64,000 bases of DNA from Enhydrobacter sp. (GTDB lineage: Bacteria; Pseudomonadota; Alphaproteobacteria; Reyranellales; Reyranellaceae). Shown here one piece after another: positions 25,800 through 35,400 of this stretch. Both the position numbers and the translations under genes were made by a program. A model generated the notes under the pieces. The model was not told the DNA's origin, did no database searches, and saw only the letters and a program-made list of their open reading frames with translations. The DNA is taken from NCBI GenBank assembly GCA_026126105.1, contig JAHCJV010000001.1, positions 124,001-188,000 on the forward strand, written 5' to 3'. Every line of letters begins with the position of its first letter. Positions within the stretch are counted from its first letter, which is position 1.

Positions 25800-26138
25800 A
25801 TGATCGACGCTCGCCAATTCAACATTCGCGACAAGGATGGACGCCTGCTCTGCCCCGCATGCGGCTTTCCCGGTTACGCCAAGAATCCGGCATATAATGA
25901 GTCTCGGGGACTGATTGGACGCGCCATTTGCCCGTGTTGCCTATGGGAACCCGGGTTTGATGATGAACCGCTAGGTTCTGCAGCAGCCAAAGATACGATC
26001 ATCGCTTCGCTGCGCGCTTATCGGGCTGCATGGGCCGAGACGCGCCTTTGGAAAGGGCGCGCTACCGAGAAGCCTTCTGACTGGGACGGTGAGCAGCAAC
26101 TAGCGCACCTGCTCAGCCTCGCTCGACATCTCCGCTGA
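25800..26138 (+). CDS. Small cysteine-rich protein, CPCC type
   Basis: The 112-residue product has two close Cys pairs, LLCPACGFPGY and AICPCCLWEPGFDDE, resembling the cysteine-rich CPCC family (PF14206), a predicted zinc-binding module of unknown role. The rest is a short helical tail with Trp-rich stretches (AAWAETRLW). ATG 25800 begins MIDARQF. The gene is preceded by AT-richer DNA than its neighbours, and its GC content is visibly lower, which may point to transfer. No partner gene is evident. Confidence 0.7.
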   Translation: MIDARQFNIRDKDGRLLCPACGFPGYAKNPAYNESRGLIGRAICPCCLWEPGFDDEPLGSAAAKDTIIASLRAYRAAWAETRLWKGRATEKPSDWDGEQQLAHLLSLARHLR

Positions 26139-26179
26139 GGCCGCCGTATTACGGCTTACCGGTCGGGTACGTGCATGGT

Positions 26180-27358
26180 CTACATCTTCCCCGATACGAT
26201 CCGCGCCCCCAGCGCCCAACGGTGCACCTCGCTCGGGCCGTCATAGATCCGGAAGGCGCGGGTATCGCGGAAGATGCGCTCGACCACCGTGTCGCGCGTC
26301 ATGCCCAGGCCGCCCAGGATCTGCATCGAACGATCCGCCACGCGGGCGATCGCCTCGGAGCAGATCACCTTCGACATCGAGCTCTCGTTCGACGCGCGCT
26401 CGCCTCGGTCGAGCAGCCAGGCGGTGTGCCAGATCGCGAGCCGCGCGAGGTGAATATCCATCATGTTGTCGGCGAGCATGAAGGAAACGCCCTCGTGCTC
26501 GCCGAGCTTCTTGCCAAACGCCTCGCGCTTGCGGGCGTAGTCGGTGGCGATGTCGTGCGCGCGGTTGGCCGAGCCCAGCCAGCGCATGCAATGGCTGAGC
26601 CGCGCCGGCGCCAGCCGCACCTGGGCGTACCGGAAGCCCTTGCCGATCTCGCCGAGGACCGCGTCGGCCGGCAGGCGAAGGTCGGTGAACGACATCTCGG
26701 CATGGCCGCCGGTGAAGCTCGAATCAATCGTGTCGAGCGTGCGCTCGATCTTGATCGCCGGATTGGGCAGGTCGGCGAGAAACAGGGTCGCGTGACCGTG
26801 CATCGGCCCACCCTCGATCTTGGCCATGATGATCGCCCAGCCGGCATTCTCGGCGCCGGTGATCAGCCACTTGGTGCCGTTGATCACCCACTCGTTGCCG
26901 TCCTGCCGCGCCGTGCTCATGAGCATGCCGGGATCGGAGCCCGCGCCGCCCGGCTCGGTCATGCAGAAGCAGGACCGGACCTTGCCTTCGGCCAGCGGCC
27001 TGAGGAAATGCTCTCGCTGGTCGGGCCGCGCCACGACATCGAGCAGGTGGATGTTGCCTTCGTCGGGCGAGGCGCAATGGATCGCCATCGGGCCCAGCAT
27101 CGAATAGCCGGCGGCCTCGAAGACCAGCGCGCGGCCGACCTGGTTCAGGGCGCGGCCACCGAACTCCTTGGCGACATGGGGGGCGAACACGCCGGCTTCG
27201 CGGGCGAGCGCGTTCAGCTCGAGCCGAAGCTCGTCGGTCGGCCCGTGCAACGTCCAGCGCCGGTCCTTCTCATAGGGGATGACCTTGTCGACGATGAAGG
27301 CCTTGGTCCGGGCGGCGAGCTCGACCAGTTCGGTCGGCGGGTCAAAGTTGATGTCCAT
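26180..27358 (-). CDS. Acyl-CoA dehydrogenase family protein
   Basis: The 392-residue FAD enzyme has the N-terminal helical domain, the central beta domain with CFCMTEPGGAGSDPGMLMSTAR and WVINGTKWLITGAENAGWAIIMAK, and the C-terminal helical domain. The last has the FAD-dimer segment QILGGLGMTRDTVVERIFRDTRAFRIYDGPSEVHRW. It removes two hydrogens from an acyl-CoA and passes electrons to ETF. The 392-residue length and RIYDGPSEVHRW fit branched- or long-chain types. It diverges from the selenoprotein at 27470 across 111 bases. Confidence 0.93.
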   Translation of the reverse strand: MDINFDPPTELVELAARTKAFIVDKVIPYEKDRRWTLHGPTDELRLELNALAREAGVFAPHVAKEFGGRALNQVGRALVFEAAGYSMLGPMAIHCASPDEGNIHLLDVVARPDQREHFLRPLAEGKVRSCFCMTEPGGAGSDPGMLMSTARQDGNEWVINGTKWLITGAENAGWAIIMAKIEGGPMHGHATLFLADLPNPAIKIERTLDTIDSSFTGGHAEMSFTDLRLPADAVLGEIGKGFRYAQVRLAPARLSHCMRWLGSANRAHDIATDYARKREAFGKKLGEHEGVSFMLADNMMDIHLARLAIWHTAWLLDRGERASNESSMSKVICSEAIARVADRSMQILGGLGMTRDTVVERIFRDTRAFRIYDGPSEVHRWALGARIVSGKM

Positions 27359-27469
27359 GCCGCGAGCTTAGCACGCGCCGGCTTGCACATGATCTCGAAG
27401 AGCGGTCCGCCGCATGATATCAAGCCTGAACCCGCCAGATCCCGCGACTAGCGCGAAGGACCTCGACCG

Positions 27470-28345
27470 ATGGCACACGGCATAAGTCACCGCAGCTTTG
27501 TCAGCTATATCGACAAGAGCCGGGAGTACTACGAGGCCTCCGGCTACGAGCGGCCGTATCGTTGGCCACGCCATGAGGATGTCCCGTTTTCGCCGCTGGG
27601 CAAGCCGCTGACCCAATGTCGTATCGGCGTGGTCACGACGGCGGACCGAGGCCCGAGCGGAGCTCCGCGCGCCACCAAGCTGTTCGCCGCACCGAACGGC
27701 GAGAGCGGGCATCTCTTTACCGAGAAGTCATGGGACCACGAAGCGACCCACACCGACGACCCGGAAACCTATTTGCCCCTGGCGCGTCTTGCCGAACACG
27801 TCGAGGCCGGACATGTGGGGTCGCTGAGCCCGAGATTCTACGGAGTCCCGACGGACTACAGCCAACGGCTGACGGTTGAAGAGGACGCCCCTCGCGTCGA
27901 AGCATGGATGCGCGAGGACGGCGTTGATATCGCCCTTCTCGTTCCACTTTGACCCGTCTGCCACCAGACCGTGAGTCTGGCAGCGCGGCATCTGGAGGGG
28001 GTGGGTATTCCGACGGTAATCGTCGGCTCGGCCCGGGATATCGTCGAGGAGTGCGGCGTGCCGCGCTTCCTGTTCGTGGATTTTCCCCTCGGCAATCCCT
28101 GCGGCAAGCCCTGGGACGTGGACATGCAGTATGGGATCGTCGGTGGCGCGCTGGAACTCCTGGAGCGGGCGTGGGCGCCACGGACGACCGTGCAACGGCC
28201 GGAAACCTGGGCGCTCGGCGAAGCCGACGAACGGTGGCGCAAGCGATACATGTGGGTGGGTGACGAAAACCGCGAGGCGTTGGCGCAAGCCGGAAAAGCC
28301 CGGCGGCGGGCGCGAGCCGCTCATCGGCAGGGAGGCCGCGAGTAG
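27470..28345 (+). CDS. Selenoprotein, glycine/sarcosine/betaine reductase component B-like (UGA = Sec161)
   Basis: A 291-residue frame is broken only by TGA at 27950-27952, placed in ALLVPL-U-P-V-C-H, giving Sec161 and Cys164. The sequence on both sides aligns without a gap to the gene at 2962-4179. Shared parts include D-x-A-L-L-V-P-x-U-P-x-C, V-S-x-A-A, E-G-x-G-I-P-T and the PR-x-L-F-V-D-F-P-L-G-N-P-C-G-K-P block. The N-terminal half has RIGVVTTADRGPSGAPRATKL and the His-rich DHEATHTDDPETYLP. A strong hairpin follows the UGA. ATG 27470 has AAGGA 11 bases upstream. Its C-terminal part is about 110 residues shorter than the paralogue's. The biochemical role is unknown; a thiol or selenol redox or reductive-cleavage role is inferred from the U-x-x-C motif and the family. 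Confidence 0.88.
27958..27983 (+). promoter_or_regulatory. SECIS-like hairpin downstream of UGA161
   Basis: CCAGAC (27964-27969) pairs perfectly with GTCTGG (27975-27980) around the loop CGTGA (27970-27974). A lower CTG/CAG pair (27958-27960 with 27981-27983) is separated by a three-base bulge. The loop occupies bases 18-22 after the UGA, the same register and the same five bases as in the other selenoprotein gene. This is the expected position of a bacterial SECIS. Confidence 0.78.
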
Positions 28346-28400
28346 ACCGCTCACGCGACGGGGTTGCCATCAACGGTGGCGGCCGAAGACGACGTGCGTG

Positions 28401-29651
28401 TCAGACGAAGCTCGGCCTCGCCCTCAGCGTCTCGCGATCGAAACCGGCGATCTTCTTGTAGCGGTCGGAAATCGCCTGCAGCTCCTCGGCCGAGATCACG
28501 TCCTCGATGCGCTCGAACCGCTTGCCGCCGGAGCGCTGCCAGACCTCGCGCAGGATCGAGTCGGGCGGGTCGGTCCGGTTGGTGAGCACGACCCTGGCGG
28601 TCGCGGGATTTCGCACGGCCTCATAGGCAAGCAGGGCCTCCGGCGTTGCCCCGTGCTCCCTGATCCGGCCGGTGAGGAAGCGCGCATCGACGATCGCCTG
28701 GCCCGCGCCGTTCGAGCCGCGCGGATACATCGGATGGGCGGCATCGCCGAGCAAAGTCAGTCGGCCGAAGCTCCAGCGCTCCAGCGGATCGCGGTCGACC
28801 ATCGGATATTCGAGGATCTCCTCGGTGCTCTCGATCATGGCGGTGATGTCGAGGAAGTCGAATGTCAGGCCGGCGAAGGCGGGCATCATGTCCGCCAGCC
28901 GCCCGCGGCCGGTCCAATCCTGGCGCACCGCTTCGGGTTGCTCGATCTCGGCGACCCAGTTGATCAGCTGCTTGCCGTCGGTCTCTGGCGTGCCGGGGCG
29001 GATGGGATAGATCACCGTCTTGCCGACGGTCATCCAGCCGGTCGAGATCATGGTGGCGCCCCCGAGGAAGGCCGGCCACCGCGCCACGCCGCGCCACATG
29101 TTGACGCCGGAATATTGCGGCGGGCCCTGGTCGGGGAAGAGTTGCAATCGCACCGCCGAATGGATGCCGTCGCAGCCGATCGCGACATTGCCGTGCTGGA
29201 AATGCCCGTTGTCGAAATGCAGGGTCACGCGCGACGGGTTCTGGTCGACGCGGATGCAGCGATGGCCGAGCCGGACGGCGTCCGCGCCGAGTCGCTCGCG
29301 CACCGCCTCGAGCATCACCCGATGCAGATCGGCGCGATGGACCGAGAGCTGCGGCCAGTCGTAGCCGGCATAGCGGCCGCGCGGCTCCTTGAAAATGAAC
29401 TGGCCGTCGCGGCTGTAGAAAGCGAGCTCGCGGGTCTCGATGCCCCTCGTCGCGAGCGCCTCGGCGAGGCCCAGCTCGCTCAGCTCGCGCATCGCATGCG
29501 GCAGGAGGTTGATGCCGACACCGAGCGGAAGGACCTCGGCCGCCGCCTCGAACACGCGGCAGGAGATGCCGGCCTGATGACAGCTGAGCGCGAGGGCCAG
29601 CCCGCCGATGCCGCCGCCGACAATCAGCACATCGGGCGTGGACGCGGTCAT
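28401..29651 (-). CDS. FAD-dependent aromatic monooxygenase-like oxidoreductase
   Basis: The 416-residue flavoprotein has the Rossmann start VLIVGGGIGGLALALSCHQAGI. It has the mid-protein NVAIGCDGIHSAVR motif and the second FAD motif LTLLGDAAHPMYPRGSNGAGQAIVDA, as in salicylate-hydroxylase-like class A monooxygenases. These hydroxylate aromatic or heterocyclic substrates using NAD(P)H. It overlaps the downstream Bug-receptor gene by 4 bases, suggesting uptake and oxidation of the same compound. The substrate is not deducible. Confidence 0.88.
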   Translation of the reverse strand: MTASTPDVLIVGGGIGGLALALSCHQAGISCRVFEAAAEVLPLGVGINLLPHAMRELSELGLAEALATRGIETRELAFYSRDGQFIFKEPRGRYAGYDWPQLSVHRADLHRVMLEAVRERLGADAVRLGHRCIRVDQNPSRVTLHFDNGHFQHGNVAIGCDGIHSAVRLQLFPDQGPPQYSGVNMWRGVARWPAFLGGATMISTGWMTVGKTVIYPIRPGTPETDGKQLINWVAEIEQPEAVRQDWTGRGRLADMMPAFAGLTFDFLDITAMIESTEEILEYPMVDRDPLERWSFGRLTLLGDAAHPMYPRGSNGAGQAIVDARFLTGRIREHGATPEALLAYEAVRNPATARVVLTNRTDPPDSILREVWQRSGGKRFERIEDVISAEELQAISDRYKKIAGFDRETLRARPSFV

Positions 29652-30604
29652 TCGGCTGAGATCCCGCGGCTGGCGACGACTTCGGCCCAGCGCTTGCGAT
29701 CGCGCACCACGATCGCCTGCAAGGCGTCGGGCGTCGAGGTGGTCGGCACCAAGCCCTGGGCCTCGAAGACGGCCCTGGCGTCGGCGCTGCCCAAAATGTT
29801 CGCGACCTCTCGATTAAGGCGCTCGACCAGCGGCGTGGGCGTCGCCTTGGGCACGAACAGGCCGTACCACATGTCGACATCGGCGCCGACCAGCCCCGTC
29901 TCGATCAGCGTCGGGACGTCGGGCAGCTGCTGCAGGCGCCGGGGGCTGCCGGCGGCGACCGCCTTGAGCTTGCCGGCGCGAATGTACTGTGCGGAGACAT
30001 GGACCGGCAGGAACATAAAGCCGATCTGGCCGCCCAGCAGGTCCTGCACCGCGCCGGCCGTTCCTTTGTACGGCACATGCAGCAGCTCGATGCCGCTCGC
30101 CTGCTCGACCAGCGCCATCGACAGGTGATGCGGCGTTCCGATTCCGGGACTGCCGTAGGTCAGCGTGCGCGGGCTGGCCTTGGCGGCGGCGATCAGCGCA
30201 TCCAGCGTATTGGCCGTCTGCGCGGGATTGGCCACCAGCACGAGCGAGCCCCAGGCGGTCAGGCTGATCGGCGTGAAGTCGGTCGCGGGATCGTAGGGCA
30301 GGTTCTTGAACAGGCTGGCATTCATGACCAGCGTGTTGACCGTGGACATGAGGGTCAGCCCGTCGGGCTTGGCGCGCGCGACCTGCTGGCTGCCGATATT
30401 GCCCGACGCGCCAGCGACATTGTCGACGACGACCGGCTGGCCGAGCCTGGGAGACAGTCTCTCCGCCACGAAGCGGGCGATGATGTCGGGGCCGGTGCCC
30501 GGCGTGAAGGGTACGACGATGCGCACCGGCTGGTCGGGCCAGGCGAAGGCAGCTGGCGCCGCCAGGACACCCGCGGCGAACGGCAGGAAGGAACGTCGAT
30601 ACAT
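29648..30604 (-). CDS. Tripartite tricarboxylate transporter receptor (Bug/TctC family)
   Basis: The 318-residue periplasmic solute receptor has a signal (MYRRSFLPFAAGVLAAPAAFA). Bug signatures are PVRIVVPFTPGTGPDIIARFVAERLSPRLGQPVVVDN, GASGNIGSQQVARAKPDGLTL, and YGSPGIGTPHHLSMALVEQASGIELLHVPYKGT. No TctA or TctB membrane genes are adjacent, which is usual for orphan Bug receptors. It is coupled by a 4-base overlap to the flavin monooxygenase and is probably the receptor for that enzyme's substrate or a relative. Confidence 0.92.
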   Translation of the reverse strand: MYRRSFLPFAAGVLAAPAAFAWPDQPVRIVVPFTPGTGPDIIARFVAERLSPRLGQPVVVDNVAGASGNIGSQQVARAKPDGLTLMSTVNTLVMNASLFKNLPYDPATDFTPISLTAWGSLVLVANPAQTANTLDALIAAAKASPRTLTYGSPGIGTPHHLSMALVEQASGIELLHVPYKGTAGAVQDLLGGQIGFMFLPVHVSAQYIRAGKLKAVAAGSPRRLQQLPDVPTLIETGLVGADVDMWYGLFVPKATPTPLVERLNREVANILGSADARAVFEAQGLVPTTSTPDALQAIVVRDRKRWAEVVASRGISAE

Positions 30605-30656
30605 GCGCGATATTCAATCAGTCGGCTCGCCAACCGTCGATACAACTTATACGTGT

Positions 30657-30684
30657 TTTACTAACGCAGAAACCGTTCTATGAT
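30657..30684 (+). promoter_or_regulatory. Promoter candidate for the ComM/YifB gene
   Basis: TATGAT at 30679-30684 (five of six matches to the -10 consensus) is preceded 16 bases upstream by TTTACT at 30657-30662, in a locally AT-rich stretch. A strong AGGAGG site then lies just before ATG 30709. The -35 is only a partial match. Confidence 0.45.
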
Positions 30685-30708
30685 TGTTCCTGCTACATAG
30701 GAGGGATC

Positions 30709-32286
30709 ATGCAGGCACGGGTACAGACGGTAGCATTTCAGGGTGTCGATGTGGTGCCGGTCGATGTGCAGGTGATGATCGCGCCCGGCAATATCGGCTT
30801 TCCCATCGTCGGGCTGGCCGACAAGGCCGTCGGCGAGAGCCGCGAGCGCGTGCGCGCGGCGCTGCGCGCGCTGGGGCTGGCGCTGCCGCCGCAGCGCATC
30901 GCGGTCAACCTTTCGCCCGCCGATCTGGCCAAGGAAGGCAGCCACTACGACCTTCCGATCGCCTTGGCGCTGCTGGCGGCCATGGGGGTGATCGCCAGGG
31001 AGAGTCTGTCCGGCATGATCGCGCTCGGCGAGCTGGCGCTCGACGGCTCGCTGTCACGGGTGCCGGGCGTTCTGCCAGCCGCGCTCTACGCTTCGCAGAA
31101 CGGCCGCGGCGTGATCTGCCCCGCGGCGTGCGGCGGCGAGGCGGCGTGGGCAGGGGAGCATGTCGAGATCGTGGCTGCTCCGTCGCTGCTCGCGCTGATC
31201 AATCATGTGCGTGGCCAGCAGAGTTTGCCGCGGCCGCAGTACGTGGCCGCGGACGACACCGGCACCTATCCGGACCTCGTGGACATCAAGGGCCAGGAGA
31301 CGGCCAAGCGTGTGCTCGAGGTCGCGGCGGCGGGCGGTCATAACCTGCTGATGATCGGTCCGCCAGGCTCCGGCAAGTCGATGCTGGCCGCGCGGCTGCC
31401 CGGCCTGCTGCCGCCGCTCGAAGCGGACGAGGCGCTCGAGGCCACCATGGTGCGCTCCCTGGCGGGCGAAACCGGCGACGGCAAGCTCTCGCTGCGCCGC
31501 AGCTTCCGCGATCCGCATCATTCGGCGACCTTGCAGGCCCTGGTCGGCGGCGGCCACCGCGCGCGGCCGGGAGAAGTGTCGCTCGCGCACCATGGGGTGC
31601 TCTTTCTGGACGAGTTGCCCGAGTTCAACAGGACCACCCTCGAGGCATTGCGGCAGCCGATGGAGACCGGCCGCGTAACCGTGGCACGGGCCAATGCGCA
31701 TGTGACCTACCCGGCCCGATTTCAGATGGTCGCCGCGATGAACCCCTGTCGCTGCGGGCAGACCTGCCGGCGCGGCCCGCGCTGCGCGATCGAGTATCAG
31801 GGCAAGCTGTCGGGTCCGCTGCTCGATCGTATTGATCTCTGTATCGACGTGCCTCGGGTCGAGGCTGCCGATCTCGCTTTGCCGCCCCCGGCCGAACGTT
31901 CCGCCGACGTTGCCGCGCGCGTGGCAGCGGCCCGGGCTGTCCAGCGCGAACGGCTGGCGAAACTTCAGTCCACGCTCACGGAGGTCGAACCGGAGCCCAG
32001 TGCCGGGCTGCTGTCAGACTGGGCACGCGGATGGTCGAAGCCACGCTGCAACGCGGACACGGACGGCAAGCTCCTGGCCGCGATCGCGGAGCCCGATGCC
32101 GAAGGCCGCGCGCTGCTGACGCGCGCCGCCGAACGGCTCGGTCTGTCGGCCCGCGCCTGGCACCGCACCTTGCGGGTCGCGCGCACGCTCGCCGACCTCG
32201 ACGGCTCCGATCCGGTGCGGCGCCTGCACATTGCCGAGGCGCTGAGCTATCGTCGGCAGGAGCCGCGAAACGCGCTCGCGGCATGA
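30709..32286 (+). CDS. ComM/YifB-family Mg-chelatase-like AAA+ ATPase
   Basis: The 525-residue protein has the N-terminal ChlI-like Lon-protease-fold domain (NIGFPIVGLADKAVGESRERVRAAL, NLSPADLAKEGSHYDLPIAL). A AAA+ module follows with Walker A GPPGSGKS and Walker B VLFLDELPEF, then sensor MVAAMNPCRCG and a C-terminal helical lid. The relative ComM is a branch-migration helicase aiding integration of transformed DNA. The Cys-rich insert CRCGQTCRRGPRC is typical. Strong AGGAGG fixes ATG 30709. The gene stands alone. Confidence 0.92.
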   Translation: MQARVQTVAFQGVDVVPVDVQVMIAPGNIGFPIVGLADKAVGESRERVRAALRALGLALPPQRIAVNLSPADLAKEGSHYDLPIALALLAAMGVIARESLSGMIALGELALDGSLSRVPGVLPAALYASQNGRGVICPAACGGEAAWAGEHVEIVAAPSLLALINHVRGQQSLPRPQYVAADDTGTYPDLVDIKGQETAKRVLEVAAAGGHNLLMIGPPGSGKSMLAARLPGLLPPLEADEALEATMVRSLAGETGDGKLSLRRSFRDPHHSATLQALVGGGHRARPGEVSLAHHGVLFLDELPEFNRTTLEALRQPMETGRVTVARANAHVTYPARFQMVAAMNPCRCGQTCRRGPRCAIEYQGKLSGPLLDRIDLCIDVPRVEAADLALPPPAERSADVAARVAAARAVQRERLAKLQSTLTEVEPEPSAGLLSDWARGWSKPRCNADTDGKLLAAIAEPDAEGRALLTRAAERLGLSARAWHRTLRVARTLADLDGSDPVRRLHIAEALSYRRQEPRNALAA

Positions 32287-32408
32287 GCTGACGTCATCCG
32301 GGGCCGCCGCTTCACCGATTTTCCGGCCGCATTCACCGAGTGGGAGTACCCAGGGGCGCCTGGCGTGAGATATCGCAGGGCGCGAGAAACGCTGTGAGGA
32401 GCGAGACG

Positions 32409-35400
32409 ATGGCCAGCGTCGACTACGTCGTGACGGACAATTGGGGTGCAGGCTTCGTCGCCAGCATGACAGTCGGGGGCGGAAGCGAGGCGCTGCACGG
32501 CTGGACCGTCGAGTTCGACGCCGCGTTCGGCATTTCCAGCATCTGGGGCGCGGTGATCCTCAGCCACGTCGGCAATCACTACGTGATCGGCAATCTGCCC
32601 TGGAACTTCGATGTAGCGCCTGGGGGCAGCACGTCGTTTGGGTTCCAAGCCGCTCCTGGCCCAAGCGGTACGACGGCCACCGGCTTTGCCGTCAACGGCA
32701 CTGCCGTGGGGGAGAACCCCAGCCCCACGCTCTCCGCCGGCGATGCGACAGTCAGCGAAGGTAACAGCGGAACCCGAGACCTCGCCTTCACCGTCGCGCT
32801 CTCTTCGGCCGCGACGAACCCAATCACCGTCGCCTACACGACCGCCAACGGCACGGCGATGGCCGGCTCGGACTACACCGCCCGGTCTGGTACGCTCACT
32901 TTTGCGGCCGGCGAGACCTCGAAGGTCGTCCGGGTGTCCGTTCTGGGCGACAAGACGGTCGAACCCGATGAGACGCTCTCCCTCACCCTGTCCTCGCCCA
33001 GCGGCGCCACGATCACGCGCGGCACGGCGACCGGAACCGTCGTCAACGACGATGCAGCGCTCCCCACGATCAGCATCGGCGACGCGCGGTTCGCCGAGGG
33101 CAATGCAGGGACCTCGGGCAAGGGCAAGTTCACGGTCACGCTGTCGCAAGCGTCGACCTCACCCGTTACCGTGAAATTCTCCACGAAGGATGGCAGTGCG
33201 ACGGCCGGTAGCGACTATGTCGGAAGAACTGGGACTCTGACGTTCGCCGCCGGGGAAACCACCAAGACGATCAAGATCGCCGCAATTGGTGACTCTGTCG
33301 TCGAGCCCGACGAAAGCTTCCGCGTCATTCTGTCAAATGCCGCCGGTGCCACGCTGCTCGACGGCAAAGGCGCGGGCATCATTACCAACGACGATCGGGC
33401 TGCGTCGCCCGTACTCCGCATCAGCGACTCTGGCTTTGCGGAAGGAAGCGCCACGGCTCCCGGCCGAGGCACCTTCACGGTAACGCTTTCGGCGCCGTCC
33501 GCGTCGCCGGTCACTGTGGACTTCGCCACCCCTGACGGGACCGCGATCGCCGGCAGCGACTATTCGGCGCGAAGCGGTACGCTCACCTTTGCCGCGGGGG
33601 AGACGACCAAGACCATCAAGATCGCCGCGATCGGTGATTCCGTCGCCGAGGCCGACGAGCGCTTCACTGTCAGGCTGTCGAATGCGGTCGGCGCGACGAT
33701 CGCCGACGGCAAGGGTGTCGGAACCATCATCAACGACGACGTGCCGACGCTCAAGATTGGCGACGCCTCCGTGGTCGAAGGGGATCCCGGCTCCGGCGGC
33801 ACCCCCGGCTGGCTCAGCACCTCGGGGAACCAGATCGTCGATGCGTCCGGCAATTCCGTGCAGATCGCGGGCGTGAACTGGTTCGGCTTCGAATCCTCCA
33901 ACCTGGCGCCGCACGGGTTGTGGACGCGCGGTTACAAGGACATGATGAAGCAGATGGTGGAGCTCGGCTTCAACACCATTCGGCTGCCCTTCTCGAGCGA
34001 GATGCTGCATACGACGGCGGCGCCCAACGGCATCGACTTCTCGAAGAATCCCGACCTTCAGGGCCTGTCGGCGCTGCAGATCATGGACAAGATCGTCGAC
34101 TACGCCGGCCAGGTCGGGCTCAAGATCATCCTCGACCACCATCGTAGCGACTCGGGCGCGGGCACTTCGGGCAATGGGCTGTGGTACGACTCCCAGCACA
34201 GCCACGCGGAGTGGATTTCCGATTGGGAGATGCTCGCAGCGCGCTATGCGAGCAAGCCGCAGGTGATCGGCGCCGACTTGCACAACGAGCCCTACAACGG
34301 AACCTGGGGCGGCGGCGGGCCGAATGACTGGGCAGCGGCGGCAGAGCAGGCCGGGAACGCCATCGGCGACGTCAATCCCGACTGGCTGATCTTCGTCGAG
34401 GGCGTCGGTACCTATGGAGGCCAGAACTACTGGTGGGGCGGCAACCTGATGGGCGTCAGGGACCGCCCGATCCAGCTCGACGTGGCCAACAAGCTGGTCT
34501 ACTCGGCGCACGATTATCCCAACTCGATCTATCCGCAGCCCTGGTTCCAGGGCTCGGACTTCCCGGCGAACCTGCCGGCCAAATTCGACCAGATGTGGGG
34601 CTACATCTACAAGGAGAACATCGCACCGGTTTACATCGGCGAGTTCGGTTCCAAGCTCACCGATCCCAAGGACGCGCCGTGGCTGGAGGCAATCACCTCC
34701 TATCTCGGCGGCGATCTCGACAACAACGGCACCCGCGACATTCCGGCCGGCGACAAGGGTGTCAGCTGGACCTTTTGGTCATGGAATCCGAATTCCGGCG
34801 ACACGGGCGGCATCCTGAAGGACGACTGGACCGGCGTGAACCACAACAAGCTCGACTACCTGAAACCGATCGAGTTCGACTTCGACGATGCCGGCGGCGG
34901 CACGGCACATGCCGACTTTGCGCTCACCCTCTCGGCACCGGCAACGAGTCCGGTAACGGTCGAGTTCCACACTGTAGCGGGTGAGGCCACGAGCGCCGAC
35001 TTCACCCCCGTCAGTGGCTCCGTGACGTTCGCCGCGGGCGAGCAGAGCAAGACGATCTCCATCCCGATCATCGCCGACCTGATCGACGAAGCCGACGAGC
35101 ACTTCACCGTCGTTCTGACCAACGCCTCGGGCGCCACGATCTCGCGCGCGACTGGTACGGCCACCATCGTCGATGACGACGGCGGAAGTGCCGCAGCGGT
35201 CGCCGTCGGCCAGACCTACGAGCCCGACAACGCATTCGCCTCCGGGGTGCTTACGGTCGCCGATGCGCAGGCGGTCGCGAGCTCGGCCGAAGCAGATCCG
35301 ACCATCTTGAGGCTGTCGATGTGGCCTGTGGAGGGCGACAACGGCGCTGCAATCGGAGCACTCCACGGCTCGCCCGATTCGAGCGGCGCAACTCCGACTA

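Noticed and set aside
27971..28345. GTG at 27971 as the start of a separate 124-residue protein.
   Set aside because: Same reasoning as for the first gene: in frame with the upstream part, no ribosome site, start inside the SECIS-like loop, and continuous homology across the UGA.
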